Source of the DNA: Candidatus Gastranaerophilales bacterium
Lineage (GTDB): Bacteria; Cyanobacteriota; Vampirovibrionia; Gastranaerophilales; JAQUYY01
Direction: 5' to 3'
NCBI GenBank assembly: GCA_028691575.1
Contig: JAQUYY010000002.1
Span: 1-26,342, forward strand
DNA length: 26,342 bases
Positions 7,456 through 14,557 of the stretch are shown here, piece after piece. The position numbers and the translations under genes were made by a program. The stretch's first letter is position 1. Each line of letters begins with the position of its first letter. The notes beneath the pieces are model-generated. The model saw only the letters and a list, made by a program, of their open reading frames with translations, had not been told where the DNA came from and searched no databases.

Positions 7456-8484
7456 TTAAATAAGATTTATAGGATTTGAAAAAGCCCAAGGATAGTCTTT
7501 GTAGTATATTTCAACTCTATATTTGCCTTTATCCAAATATTCAAAAAGTAATTCTTCTTTTTCGCATTCCCAAACAAGCTGTCCATCATAAATAAGCCGT
7601 ATTTTTGCTCGATGAGGAAGTTTTACAACAGCTTTTGTGTAATTATCATATGTTATTGTTTCTCCCGGCAAACCTACAACATTTTTATTTTCAATATAAA
7701 ATAATGGGTTTTTTTTATTTTTATTCCATGTTCGGTTGACTATTGTATTATTGCCCTGTTTTAAAGCAGTTAATATTTGGTTTTTGGCAGTATCAAAGTC
7801 TTTTGAAAGTTCATTATCCAAATAAATGACATTTGATAAGGTTTTAAAAGAATTATAATAAGGAAAAACTTCAAAATTCAACCCTAAAAATTTGTATTTC
7901 AAGGCATGTGTATCAGCTCCACCAATAGCAGGAACGATTTTAGGATTGTCTAAGTTTAATTTATTCCACCATTCCAGCGTTTTTTTTGAAGGTCCTTTTA
8001 AAATTCTGTCTTTAAAAAAATAATGCTGAAATTTTTTACCAGAATCATAATTATCAACCCAATCTGATAGCCAATTCCAAATTTCCAACCCATCAAAACC
8101 TTTTGTATCCCAGTTTTCCCACTTTAGAGGAGGAAAGTGGTTTTTTCTATTATCACTCTCATCAGGATGTGCTATAAAACCAGTCCCACCTTGAGAATTC
8201 ACTTCTTTAATATAATTTTCATAGCCGATTTCATGCGAAATTTCGGTCTTTGTATCAAAAGCAAGATAATGATTTCCTTTTTTGGGGCTGATTTCATTTC
8301 CGACAATTACTGCAAGTCCGTCATGCCAGCCTTCTTCATCAATACCTTTTAATGAATTATGATCAGTTATTATAATCCATGACAACCCTGCCCTTTTAGC
8401 CTCTTTTGCCACATTTTTAATATCAGAAGAACCGTCTGAATAGCTGGTATGAATATGCAAAGCTCCTGTATAACTTTGTTTCAA
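7456..8484 (-). CDS. PHP-domain metal-dependent phosphoesterase
   Basis: This 342-residue protein carries the full set of PHP metal ligands in order: H10-x-H12 with D17 (HIHTSYSDG), D41-H42 (ITDHN), E64 and H72 (GNEISPKKGNHYL), H106 (IAHPDE), E134 (LEIWN) and D191-x-H193 (GGADTH). Such proteins bind two or three metals and hydrolyse phosphoester bonds, though the substrate of stand-alone members is usually unknown. A C-terminal segment of about 90 residues looks beta-rich, as in CehA/McbA-type PHP proteins. The start is a TTG with GAGG eight bases before it; no later ATG precedes the first HxH motif. It follows deoC by 10 bp, so a role in nucleoside or sugar-phosphate turnover is plausible but inferred. 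Confidence 0.85.
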   Translation of the reverse strand: MKQSYTGALHIHTSYSDGSSDIKNVAKEAKRAGLSWIIITDHNSLKGIDEEGWHDGLAVIVGNEISPKKGNHYLAFDTKTEISHEIGYENYIKEVNSQGGTGFIAHPDESDNRKNHFPPLKWENWDTKGFDGLEIWNWLSDWVDNYDSGKKFQHYFFKDRILKGPSKKTLEWWNKLNLDNPKIVPAIGGADTHALKYKFLGLNFEVFPYYNSFKTLSNVIYLDNELSKDFDTAKNQILTALKQGNNTIVNRTWNKNKKNPLFYIENKNVVGLPGETITYDNYTKAVVKLPHRAKIRLIYDGQLVWECEKEELLFEYLDKGKYRVEIYYKDYPWAFSNPINLI

Positions 8485-8494
8485 AATAAAAACC

Positions 8495-9145
8495 TCATAT
8501 TTTTACGATTTTTATGCCTGAGCTTGTGCCAAGTCTTGTTGCACCTGCTTCTATCATAGCTAAAGCATCTTCTTTTGTTCTGATACCTCCGCTAGCCTTG
8601 ACTTGTAGTCCATAAGCTTTAACTGTATCATACATCAGTTTTACATCTTCAGCTTTTGCGCCTGTTCCGTTTTTTACAAAACCTGTTGATGTTTTGACAA
8701 ATTTTGCACTTGTTTTTGCACAAATTCCTGATGCCAAAATGATTTCTTCTTTTCTCAGCAAATCTGTTTCAATTATGACTTTTACAGATTTATCTCCTGA
8801 TGCTCTAACTACTTTTATTATATCATCTTGTACTTTTCTGTAATTTTTGTCTTTTAATGCCCCAATATTAATGACCATATCAATTTCATCGGCACCATCT
8901 TTAATTGCCTGTTCCGCCTCGAATGCCTTTACATCTGAATGGCTTGCTCCGAAAGGAAATCCGACAACTGTTACAAGTTTAATCTTCGAACCTGCTAAAA
9001 ATTCTTTTGCAATTTTGACATTAACAGGATTAACACAAATTCCTAAAAAATCGTTATCTATAGCTTCTTTTGCAAGCTGTCTGATTTCATTTTCTGTTGC
9101 ATCTTGCTTAAGTAATGTATGTTCAATATATTTTTTCAAGTTCAT
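8495..9145 (-). CDS. deoC: Deoxyribose-phosphate aldolase
   Basis: DeoC splits 2-deoxy-D-ribose 5-phosphate into glyceraldehyde 3-phosphate and acetaldehyde, the last step of deoxynucleoside breakdown in the cytoplasm. The 216-residue protein has the normal length and the catalytic residues: D89 in EIDMVINIGAL, the Schiff-base lysine K151 in FVKTSTGF, and K183 in VKASGGIRT. The ATG has AAGGAG eight bases upstream. It is the first gene of a probable operon with the PHP phosphoesterase. Its promoter shows an extended -10 and an overlapping palindrome (see those entries), so it is probably regulated. Confidence 0.96.
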   Translation of the reverse strand: MNLKKYIEHTLLKQDATENEIRQLAKEAIDNDFLGICVNPVNVKIAKEFLAGSKIKLVTVVGFPFGASHSDVKAFEAEQAIKDGADEIDMVINIGALKDKNYRKVQDDIIKVVRASGDKSVKVIIETDLLRKEEIILASGICAKTSAKFVKTSTGFVKNGTGAKAEDVKLMYDTVKAYGLQVKASGGIRTKEDALAMIEAGATRLGTSSGIKIVKI

Positions 9146-9173
9146 TTTTTAAACTCCTTAAATTTATTTCTTT

Positions 9174-9182
9174 AGTATAGCA
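9174..9182 (-). promoter_or_regulatory. Extended -10 promoter of deoC
   Basis: On the minus strand TGCTATACT is an extended -10 (TGn plus a TATAAT-like hexamer). It places the transcription start near 9167, leaving a short leader with an AAGGAG ribosome-binding site before the deoC ATG at 9145. Confidence 0.55.
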
Positions 9183-9188
9183 AATAAA

Positions 9189-9210
9189 ATAATTTTTTCG
9201 AAAAAATTAT
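9189..9210. promoter_or_regulatory. 22-bp perfect palindrome over the deoC -35 region
   Basis: Ten-base arms (ATAATTTTTT and its complement) flank a central CG, giving a perfect dyad centred on TTCGAA. It lies 9 bp upstream of the deoC extended -10, where a -35 element would be, and 66 bp upstream of the divergent gene at 9276. Position and symmetry suit a repressor operator; AT richness makes a chance palindrome less unlikely. Confidence 0.45.
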
Positions 9211-9275
9211 GAAACCGAAAATATATTGTACTTGAAATCAAAAACAGGTGATATTATGACAATGTAAAAAAAATA

Positions 9276-10484
9276 ATGGCTGGTAATATGGTAAGATGTT
9301 TCGCAAAATTGAATACCCCTATTTTTGTAAAAAATCAGGAACCTGTAATTTCTCCGATTATTTATAGAAATAAAGCATATGTCTTAAATTTAAAATTTAC
9401 CAAAGAAATTTTTAATCAGATAAATATTTTTGAAGAATTTGTTGAAAATATTAGAAATAAAGGCTATATAGATACTAAAAATTGGCTAAAAACTAAAAAA
9501 CTTCTAAACGAGCCTTTTTTAGAAATCATTAGTGATTATTCTTTTGATTATGATTCCAAACAAAAAATCGTAAACTTTTGTGCTTTTTCTAAAAATTCTG
9601 ATAATACATTAAATCTTAACAGCTCTGTAATAAAAGATAGCTTAAAAAATGTATTGATTTATACTCATATTAAAAATGACAAGGAAAAATTTAATTGTTT
9701 TGTTGCAAAAGAACTTAAAAAAATTAAGACCGAATTACAAATTACTAAAACCCAACGGCAACTAAAATTAAAAGAGGAGTTTTTAAAAGAAAATTTTATA
9801 AAAAATATTGGATACAAGTATCTAAAAGAAAATAATTTTCAGGTTTTAAATGAACTTGTAAATATTGAAAATATAACCATTAATTATTTATCGGAAAACA
9901 CCACAGATGATATTTGTTTATACAAAATTGCCTCTCCAAAAGATTTTATTAACAGTAAATACAAGTTATCAGATATAATTTATTCAGAATGTATAAGACC
10001 TGATACTTCAATCAATTTTTTAATTAAAAATTCCGATTTTTATGCTTATAAGCCTTGTCTTGATTGGATTTTAAACAAATCAAAAGAACTGATAGATGAT
10101 AAAATTAATTTTACTTACGATTATTTTTCAAATTTAGCTTTTAAAAATGTTTCATTAGAGCTGGTGGGCTTTGTTTCTCAAAATAATTCCGTTAAAAATA
10201 AGCAATGTAAAAATACTGATAATAACCTTAATTTTAGCGAAGTTCATAAGCACCATTTCAAATACTGTATGCAAAAAATACAATCTTCAAACTTTATTGT
10301 AGATTCTTATGAAAAATTGCTGAATCAAACAACAATCTTAAATTTAGAGCCTGAAAACATAAATTTAATCAATAAAATCATATTTAATGATAATCAAAAT
10401 ATTAAATCAACAATAATTGATTTTGTGTTTGATGAAAATAATTTTCCTCAAATTCCGATAAATTATTTGGAGTTATCAACTTAG
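9276..10484 (+). CDS. Hypothetical protein, 402 aa, unrecognised
   Basis: I do not recognise this protein. It is Lys/Asn/Ile-rich, with no signal peptide and no membrane segment. A basic, probably helical stretch (about residues 145-180) contains KNDKEKF...KELKKIKTELQITKTQRQLKLKEEFL. Near residue 324 there is a histidine group (EVHKHHFKYC), and cysteines are scattered rather than paired. It starts at ATG 9276 without a Shine-Dalgarno site; an in-frame ATG at 9288 (MVRCFAKL) is the alternative. It stands alone, divergent from deoC, and its last 4 bp overlap the 3' end of ilvD on the other strand. The long open frame, with codon use like its neighbours, supports a real gene, probably lineage-specific. 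Confidence 0.65.
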   Translation: MAGNMVRCFAKLNTPIFVKNQEPVISPIIYRNKAYVLNLKFTKEIFNQINIFEEFVENIRNKGYIDTKNWLKTKKLLNEPFLEIISDYSFDYDSKQKIVNFCAFSKNSDNTLNLNSSVIKDSLKNVLIYTHIKNDKEKFNCFVAKELKKIKTELQITKTQRQLKLKEEFLKENFIKNIGYKYLKENNFQVLNELVNIENITINYLSENTTDDICLYKIASPKDFINSKYKLSDIIYSECIRPDTSINFLIKNSDFYAYKPCLDWILNKSKELIDDKINFTYDYFSNLAFKNVSLELVGFVSQNNSVKNKQCKNTDNNLNFSEVHKHHFKYCMQKIQSSNFIVDSYEKLLNQTTILNLEPENINLINKIIFNDNQNIKSTIIDFVFDENNFPQIPINYLELST

Positions 10485-12151
10485 CCAGACACAATGCTGG
10501 AAACAGCACCATAAGTTGCTGAGGATACGGTTCTTGCATATTTAGCAAGAACCCCTTTTCCTGAGCTTATTTCAGGTATTTTAAATGATTTTTTTCTTAA
10601 TTCAATTTCTTCATCAGTAACATTTAAACTCAAAATGCGTTTTTCGATATCAATATTAATTTCATCACCGTTTTTAATTAATCCGATTAGCCCGCCTTGA
10701 GCTGCTTCCGGAGCAATATGACCTATACAAAGTCCTCTTGTCCCTCCTGAAAATCTGCCGTCTGTAATTAATGCAACTTCTTTTCCAAGACCTTTCCCTA
10801 CGATTGATGAGGTGGGAGCAAGCATTTCTCTCATGCCGGGTCCTCCTTTGGGGCCTTCATACCTGATAACAACAACATCTCTTGATTTAATTTCATCAGC
10901 ATTTATCGCATTCATGCAGGCTTCTTCCCCATCAAAAACTTTTGCAATTCCTTTAAATTTCAAACATTCTTTGTCTACGCCTGAAATTTTAACAACAGAG
11001 CCATCCGGTGCAATATTTCCATATAAAACAGCAAGCCCGGGGTTTGAAGTTATAGGATTATCCAAAGGTCTTATAACATCAGAATTTACCCATGCCCTTT
11101 GAGCAATTTCTTTAATTGTTAACCCTGAAACAGTTTTGGCATCATTAAATTCCGGTGTTTTGCCATAAAGCGTTTTTATAGTGCCGGGAATACCTCCGGC
11201 ATTGTCTAAATCGGTCATGGTTAAAGTGCTTGAAGGGTCTAATTTGATTATCTGAGGAATTTTAAAACTCAATTCCTCAAAATCGCTTAAACTTATATTT
11301 AAATTTGCTTCATTTGCGATGGCTAATAAATGCAAAATAGAATTTGTTGAACCGCCAAGAGCCAAATCAGTAATAATAGCGTTTCTAATAGATTCTTTTG
11401 TAATTATAGATAACGGTAAAACCTGATTTTTAACAAGTTCAATTATTTTTACACCGCTATCAAAAGCAATTCTTTTCTTTTTGGCAGAAACAGCTGAAGC
11501 TGCTGCACAATCCGGCAAACTCATTCCCATAACTTCTGTTAAGCAAGCCATTGTATTTGCCGTATATAAGCCTTGACAAGAGCCTATTCCCGGGCATGAA
11601 GCCATTTCCATTTCATAAAGGGTTTCTTCGTTGATATTACCTGCTTTATATTGTCCTACAGCCTCAAAAGTTCCTCTAATTAAAGACAAATCAGTTCCTT
11701 TGCAGTGACCTTCAAGCATTGGACCGGCTGTAACAACAATGCAAGGAATATTTAAACGAATTGCAGCCATTAGCATTCCCGGAGTTATTTTATCGCAATT
11801 TGTCAATAAAATAAGCCCATCTAACGCATGAGCAGATGCAACAAGTTCAACACAATCGGCAATTAAATCTCTTGAGGGAAGAGAATATCTCATTCCTTCA
11901 TGTCCCATAGCAATACCGTCACAAACAGCAGGAGTTCCAAAAATAAAAGAATGCCCGCCACCTGAATGTATACCTTTTTCAATTTGTCTTTCTAAATCTC
12001 TCATTCCGGCATGTCCGGGGACAAGGTCTGAAAAACTGCTTGCAATACCGATAAAAGGCTTCTTTAGCTCATCTTTTGTTATGCCTGTTGAATATAATAA
12101 AGCTCTGTGGGCTGATCTGTCTATACCTTGTTTTACTACATTACTTTTCAT
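10481..12151 (-). CDS. ilvD: Dihydroxy-acid dehydratase
   Basis: IlvD converts 2,3-dihydroxy-isovalerate and 2,3-dihydroxy-3-methylvalerate to the 2-keto acids, the third common step of valine, leucine and isoleucine synthesis; ketoisovalerate also feeds pantothenate. The protein has the normal length, 556 residues. It carries VCDGIAMGHEGMRYSLPSR, NCDKITPGMLMA (C119, K121) and CPGIGSCQGLYTANTM (C186, C192), the iron-sulphur and active-site motifs of the family. The N-terminal motif is VPGH as in E. coli IlvD. The ATG has GAGGAG seven bases upstream. No other ilv or leu genes are next to it. It converges on the 402-residue orphan gene with a 4-bp overlap. Confidence 0.96.
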   Translation of the reverse strand: MKSNVVKQGIDRSAHRALLYSTGITKDELKKPFIGIASSFSDLVPGHAGMRDLERQIEKGIHSGGGHSFIFGTPAVCDGIAMGHEGMRYSLPSRDLIADCVELVASAHALDGLILLTNCDKITPGMLMAAIRLNIPCIVVTAGPMLEGHCKGTDLSLIRGTFEAVGQYKAGNINEETLYEMEMASCPGIGSCQGLYTANTMACLTEVMGMSLPDCAAASAVSAKKKRIAFDSGVKIIELVKNQVLPLSIITKESIRNAIITDLALGGSTNSILHLLAIANEANLNISLSDFEELSFKIPQIIKLDPSSTLTMTDLDNAGGIPGTIKTLYGKTPEFNDAKTVSGLTIKEIAQRAWVNSDVIRPLDNPITSNPGLAVLYGNIAPDGSVVKISGVDKECLKFKGIAKVFDGEEACMNAINADEIKSRDVVVIRYEGPKGGPGMREMLAPTSSIVGKGLGKEVALITDGRFSGGTRGLCIGHIAPEAAQGGLIGLIKNGDEINIDIEKRILSLNVTDEEIELRKKSFKIPEISSGKGVLAKYARTVSSATYGAVSSIVSG

Positions 12152-12188
12152 TTTTCATCTCCTCAAATTTTTGTAATAGAATAATGAA

Positions 12189-12194
12189 ATTATA
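12189..12194 (-). promoter_or_regulatory. -10 box (TATAAT) of ilvD
   Basis: A perfect TATAAT on the minus strand, preceded by TTG, predicts transcription starting near 12182. That leaves about 30 bases of leader containing GAGGAG before the ilvD ATG at 12151, too short for a classical leader-peptide attenuator. No clear -35 is seen. Confidence 0.45.
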
Positions 12195-12305
12195 CAATAA
12201 AATCAGGCTATAATGATTCTCAATAATTAAACAAATTTAATAAATAAAATTTTGCTCATAAAATAGGAGCTAAAAGGGGCAGAAAATAATCCGGAAAAGA
12301 AAAAA

Positions 12306-12986
12306 TTATTTCATCAGAATAAATTGTTCAGCATATTTAAAATCGTCTAAAGTATCAATATCAACGGTTTTTACCCTTTTGAAAATACAGGGATTATTTC
12401 CGATAAAGTCATTATATTGCTTGAAAGCATCATATTTTATTGCATATAATGCGCCATCTTCGCATTACATCCGTTGATGCAGATGAGTATCCTGTCTTCT
12501 TGGACGTAAATGATAATCATATAAACAAGACATTGTACCGTCTAATTCTTTTTTCCAAAGTGCATGAGTCAAAGAATACGCTGAACAGGTAAAAATCGAG
12601 TCATTATCTGCATTAATAAGTTTTTCTATAGCTGCATCTATTACGTTTTCGTCTCTTAATGGACAGGTTGGCTGTAAAAGAACCACAATATCAGGAGAAT
12701 AGCCTGTATGTTCAAGTTTATTAACAATATCCGTGAGGACAGGAGCTGTTTTGGTCTCGTCTTGAGCTAATTCAAAAGGTCTATCCATAACTTCTGCACC
12801 AAATTTTTGAGCTATTTCTTTTATTTCAGCATCTTCTGTTGACAAAATAGTTCTATCTATGTATTTTGACTTTAAAGAAGCTTCTATTGTATAAGCTATT
12901 AATGGTTTTCCTGCTAATAACCTTATGTTTTTTCGAGGAATCCCTTTTGAACCGCCTCTTGCAGGAATAATGCCAAGAATTTTCAT
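12306..12986 (-). pseudogene. CMP-nonulosonate (acylneuraminate) cytidylyltransferase, interrupted by in-frame TAA
   Basis: The first 173 codons encode the N-terminal part of a NeuA/PseF-type enzyme, which joins CMP to a nonulosonic acid such as sialic or legionaminic acid for surface glycans. The nucleotide-binding motif IIPARGGSKGIPRKN (residues ~6-20), LLQPTCPLR and the RPRRQD motif are present. A TAA at 12465-12467 then stops translation. The same frame continues past it with CEDGALYAIKYDAF and ends ...VDIDTLDDFKYAEQF before a stop at 12306-12308. That tail is exactly the expected C-terminus, and the total of about 225 codons is normal family length. The gene is therefore probably inactivated by a nonsense change, unless the stop is a sequencing error. 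The start has AAGGAA overlapping the stop of the upstream small gene. No other nonulosonate genes are in the window. Confidence 0.8.
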
Positions 12987-12995
12987 ATAATTTCC

Positions 12996-13166
12996 TTAAT
13001 TAACTTCAAAAAACCTGTTATCTGTGCCACCCTGTCCGATATTTATGCGAACAGGTTTTAAACATTTTGGACATCTGCCGATATATGCTGTCCCATCTTT
13101 ATTTTGATAAATTCGAGCATAAGTTCCGCAACAATTAAATTTAATACCTAAAAATTTTCTTTTCAT
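12996..13166 (-). CDS. Small zinc-ribbon-like protein (56 aa)
   Basis: This short basic protein has C12-C13 and C32-x-x-C35 (FNCCGTYARIY and GRCPKCLKPV), a four-cysteine arrangement that suggests one bound zinc ion. It ends in a conserved-looking IGQGGTDNRFFEVN tail. I recall similar small proteins in other bacteria, but no function. The frame is open further upstream (ATG 13229), but the added 21 residues are low-complexity, so the ATG at 13166 is preferred; no clear ribosome-binding site decides it. The stop codon forms part of the AAGGAA site of the cytidylyltransferase gene 9 bp downstream, so the two are translationally coupled. Cytoplasmic; role unknown. Confidence 0.6.
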   Translation of the reverse strand: MKRKFLGIKFNCCGTYARIYQNKDGTAYIGRCPKCLKPVRINIGQGGTDNRFFEVN

Positions 13167-13263
13167 AATAATGCATCTGTTTTTTCTAATAGTAATAAAT
13201 ATAATACCATTTTTATTTTTTAAATACATTCAAATAATGTATTTTCTAAAAAATAATAGGATT

Positions 13264-13932
13264 TTAGTTATTATTTAGCTTCGGAAATAAATATAAATAT
13301 CCATTGTCTTCTCGCCACTTTATCCAACCGACATGAGTTGATTTATCGTAATCAAGAATTTGAACTAACGCCCAATTTCCTCTAATAATTTTCAAGTCAA
13401 TTTTTATGGATTTATAAATTATTCCACGCACAATTTGAGCGTTTGTATCAGGAGAAGTATAAAGAGTTTTTTTGGTATCTTCTATATCAGCAAAAAAATA
13501 TAATCCGTATTTTCGACCATATTTGTTCATAAAATCTTTCCAGGTATAAAAATTATTATCTTTCGATTTTTCTATCCATCCCTTTGAATTTCCTTCTTGA
13601 TTATAAATAACTTCAACCCAATCACTTGTTTCATCAGATACAGCTAAAAAAACGAGATTTTTTGAGGGGATAAATGAAATAAAAGATTTTTTTGCGGCAA
13701 AAGGATTTTTTTCATAAGCAACACCGTTTATATTCCATCTTATTTTTTCAGTTATAGGAGAATTTTTGTCAGCAGAATCATAGATTTCAACTTCATTTGG
13801 AATTGCATAAACTCCAATGCCATAGTTTTGAATATGATTTTTGTAATAAGGTAAAACATCTTTTGCAAGAATAATTCTGGCAAAAAAGATGTTAAAAATC
13901 AGTATCGAAAATATTAAAACAATTTTTTTCAT
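13264..13932 (-). CDS. Secreted SH3-like domain protein
   Basis: This 222-residue protein has a classical signal peptide: MKK, a hydrophobic core to about residue 20, and likely cleavage after ILA (residue 23). The mature part seems to hold two bacterial SH3-like (SH3b) modules. One is around residues 38-115 (VEIYDSADKNSPITEKI ... WVEVIYN...GWIEKS). The other is around 155-215 (TLYTSPDTNAQIVRGI ... NWALVQILDY...HVGWIKW). SH3b domains often bind peptidoglycan or cell-surface ligands, so an envelope role is likely but not specific. There is no catalytic domain. The ATG has no ribosome-binding site; instead a TATAAT box ends exactly six bases before it, which predicts a leaderless mRNA. Confidence 0.7.
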   Translation of the reverse strand: MKKIVLIFSILIFNIFFARIILAKDVLPYYKNHIQNYGIGVYAIPNEVEIYDSADKNSPITEKIRWNINGVAYEKNPFAAKKSFISFIPSKNLVFLAVSDETSDWVEVIYNQEGNSKGWIEKSKDNNFYTWKDFMNKYGRKYGLYFFADIEDTKKTLYTSPDTNAQIVRGIIYKSIKIDLKIIRGNWALVQILDYDKSTHVGWIKWREDNGYLYLFPKLNNN

Positions 13933-13944
13933 AAAAACATTATA
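13930..13944 (-). promoter_or_regulatory. Leaderless-type promoter: TATAAT-N6-ATG of the SH3-like gene
   Basis: On the minus strand the sequence is TATAATGTTTTTATG. Since the -10 hexamer normally spans -12 to -7, transcription would begin at the A of the start codon. A TTGTGA 16 bp upstream of the -10 is an acceptable -35. The same arrangement, differing in one base, precedes yqeK. Confidence 0.55.
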
Positions 13945-13992
13945 TAAGATATTTCGGTTATCACAACAGGTCTAATTAAAGTATAAATTTTT

Positions 13993-13998
13993 TATAAT
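13993..13998 (+). promoter_or_regulatory. -10 box (TATAAT) for the small gene at 14076
   Basis: A perfect TATAAT in the divergent intergenic region predicts transcription from about 14005 rightward through the small gene and its terminator. I see no convincing -35. Confidence 0.4.
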
Positions 13999-14075
13999 CT
14001 GCCGGATAACAAAATAGTCAATGAAAAAAAATGTTTTTAGCAGAAAATGATATTAAAGTTGAGGAGATTGAGGTT

Positions 14076-14231
14076 ATGCAAAATGAAGTTAAAACTTTAT
14101 CGAAACCTATAAAACTTACTGCTGTAAGGATTGATGATTTTTGTAAAAAAGAATTTTTCGATAAAAAAAAATCTGATAATATGATCATAAGAGATTACAT
14201 ATATTCGGATAAACCAAGAATACTTGCTTAA
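14076..14231 (+). CDS. Small hypothetical protein (51 aa)
   Basis: From ATG 14076 this is a 51-residue, charged, cytoplasmic-looking protein (MQNEVKTLSKPIKLTAVRID...). GAGGAG lies nine bases upstream, which makes 14076 a better start than the upstream in-frame ATG at 14031 that lacks any such site. I recognise no family. It has its own -10 box (13993-13998) and is followed 22 bp later by a strong intrinsic terminator. It therefore looks like a short independent transcription unit, which argues that the frame is real. Confidence 0.5.
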   Translation: MQNEVKTLSKPIKLTAVRIDDFCKKEFFDKKKSDNMIIRDYIYSDKPRILA

Positions 14232-14253
14232 AAAAGGTATATTTACATCAGTT

Positions 14254-14285
14254 ACTTCCGTTTATTGACGGAAGTTTATTTTTTT
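14254..14285 (+). terminator. Intrinsic terminator after the small gene
   Basis: ACTTCCGT and ACGGAAGT form a perfect 8-bp stem around a 6-base loop, followed directly by TTATTTTTTT. This is the clearest rho-independent terminator in the window. It separates the small gene from the tRNA-Phe unit. Confidence 0.85.
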
Positions 14286-14294
14286 AGAAAAATG

Positions 14295-14322
14295 TTGACG
14301 AAAAATCTTTATTATATATGAT
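14295..14322 (+). promoter_or_regulatory. Promoter upstream of tRNA-Phe
   Basis: TTGACG (14295-14300) and TATGAT (14317-14322) are separated by 16 bp and match the -35 and -10 consensus at five of six positions each. Transcription would start near 14329, giving about 155 bases of leader before the mature tRNA; the leader contains the tRNA-derived segments listed separately. Confidence 0.6.
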
Positions 14323-14373
14323 ATAAGAAGTCAAAAGACGAAACAACAGATAATAGTACCATTTATATGGAAT

Positions 14374-14401
14374 AATTTAATAAGATATGCCGCGATAGCT
14401 C
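14374..14401 (+). repeat. Direct repeat copy 1: duplicate of the tRNA-Phe 5' end and flank
   Basis: This 28-base segment is identical to 14470-14497. It carries 15 bases of 5' flank and the first 13 bases of tRNA-Phe (GCCGCGATAGCTC: acceptor 5' strand, the two linker bases and the first D-stem strand). After it the sequence departs completely from the tRNA, so this is a truncated copy and not a second functional tRNA gene. Confidence 0.9.
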
Positions 14402-14436
14402 CTTTGACGAGTTCACGAGGCAAAAAATAAAAATTC

Positions 14437-14458
14437 TAGAGCAACATTGCTCTACCAA
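14437..14458 (+). repeat. Hairpin containing an inverted copy of the tRNA-Phe D-arm
   Basis: TAGAGCAA and TTGCTCTA form a perfect 8-bp stem with a 2-base centre (14437-14454). The right arm and its flank, TTGCTCTACCAA (14447-14458), are the exact reverse complement of the tRNA-Phe D-arm segment at 14500-14511. In a precursor transcript this strand could pair either with its own left arm or with the D-arm. Confidence 0.8.
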
Positions 14459-14469
14459 AACAAAAAGAC

Positions 14470-14497
14470 AATTTAATAAGATATGCCGCGATAGCTC
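14470..14497 (+). repeat. Direct repeat copy 2: in place at tRNA-Phe
   Basis: This is the second copy of the 28-base repeat. It spans the immediate flank and first 13 bases of the intact tRNA-Phe, 96 bp downstream of copy 1. Confidence 0.9.
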
Positions 14498-14557
14498 AGT
14501 TGGTAGAGCAAAGGACTGAAAATCCTTGTGTCCACAGTTCAATTCTGTGTCGCGGCA
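14485..14557 (+). tRNA. tRNA-Phe (GAA)
   Basis: This is a complete 73-base cloverleaf. The acceptor stem is GCCGCGA/TCGCGGC with discriminator A; the D-arm is GCTC...GAGC. The anticodon stem AAGGA/TCCTT encloses loop CTGAAAA with anticodon GAA. The T-arm is CACAG-TTCAATT-CTGTG. CCA is not encoded. The acceptor stem can extend four more pairs into the flanks (ATAT before, ATAT after, counting the discriminator), and the 3' flank continues TTTTTATT. Confidence 0.97.

Noticed and set aside
12017..12033. Missing first cysteine ligand of IlvD (VPGH where some DHADs have PCN)
   Set aside because: E. coli IlvD also has VPGH at this place, so it is a normal variant of the family.
12465..12467. Recoding or readthrough of the TAA in the cytidylyltransferase gene
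   Set aside because: TAA ends other genes in the window normally (for example fliI and yqeK), and no readthrough or selenocysteine signal is seen; a nonsense change or sequencing error is simpler.
14374..14436. A second, intact tRNA gene upstream of tRNA-Phe
   Set aside because: Only the first 13 bases match; no anticodon arm, T-arm or 3' acceptor strand follows copy 1.
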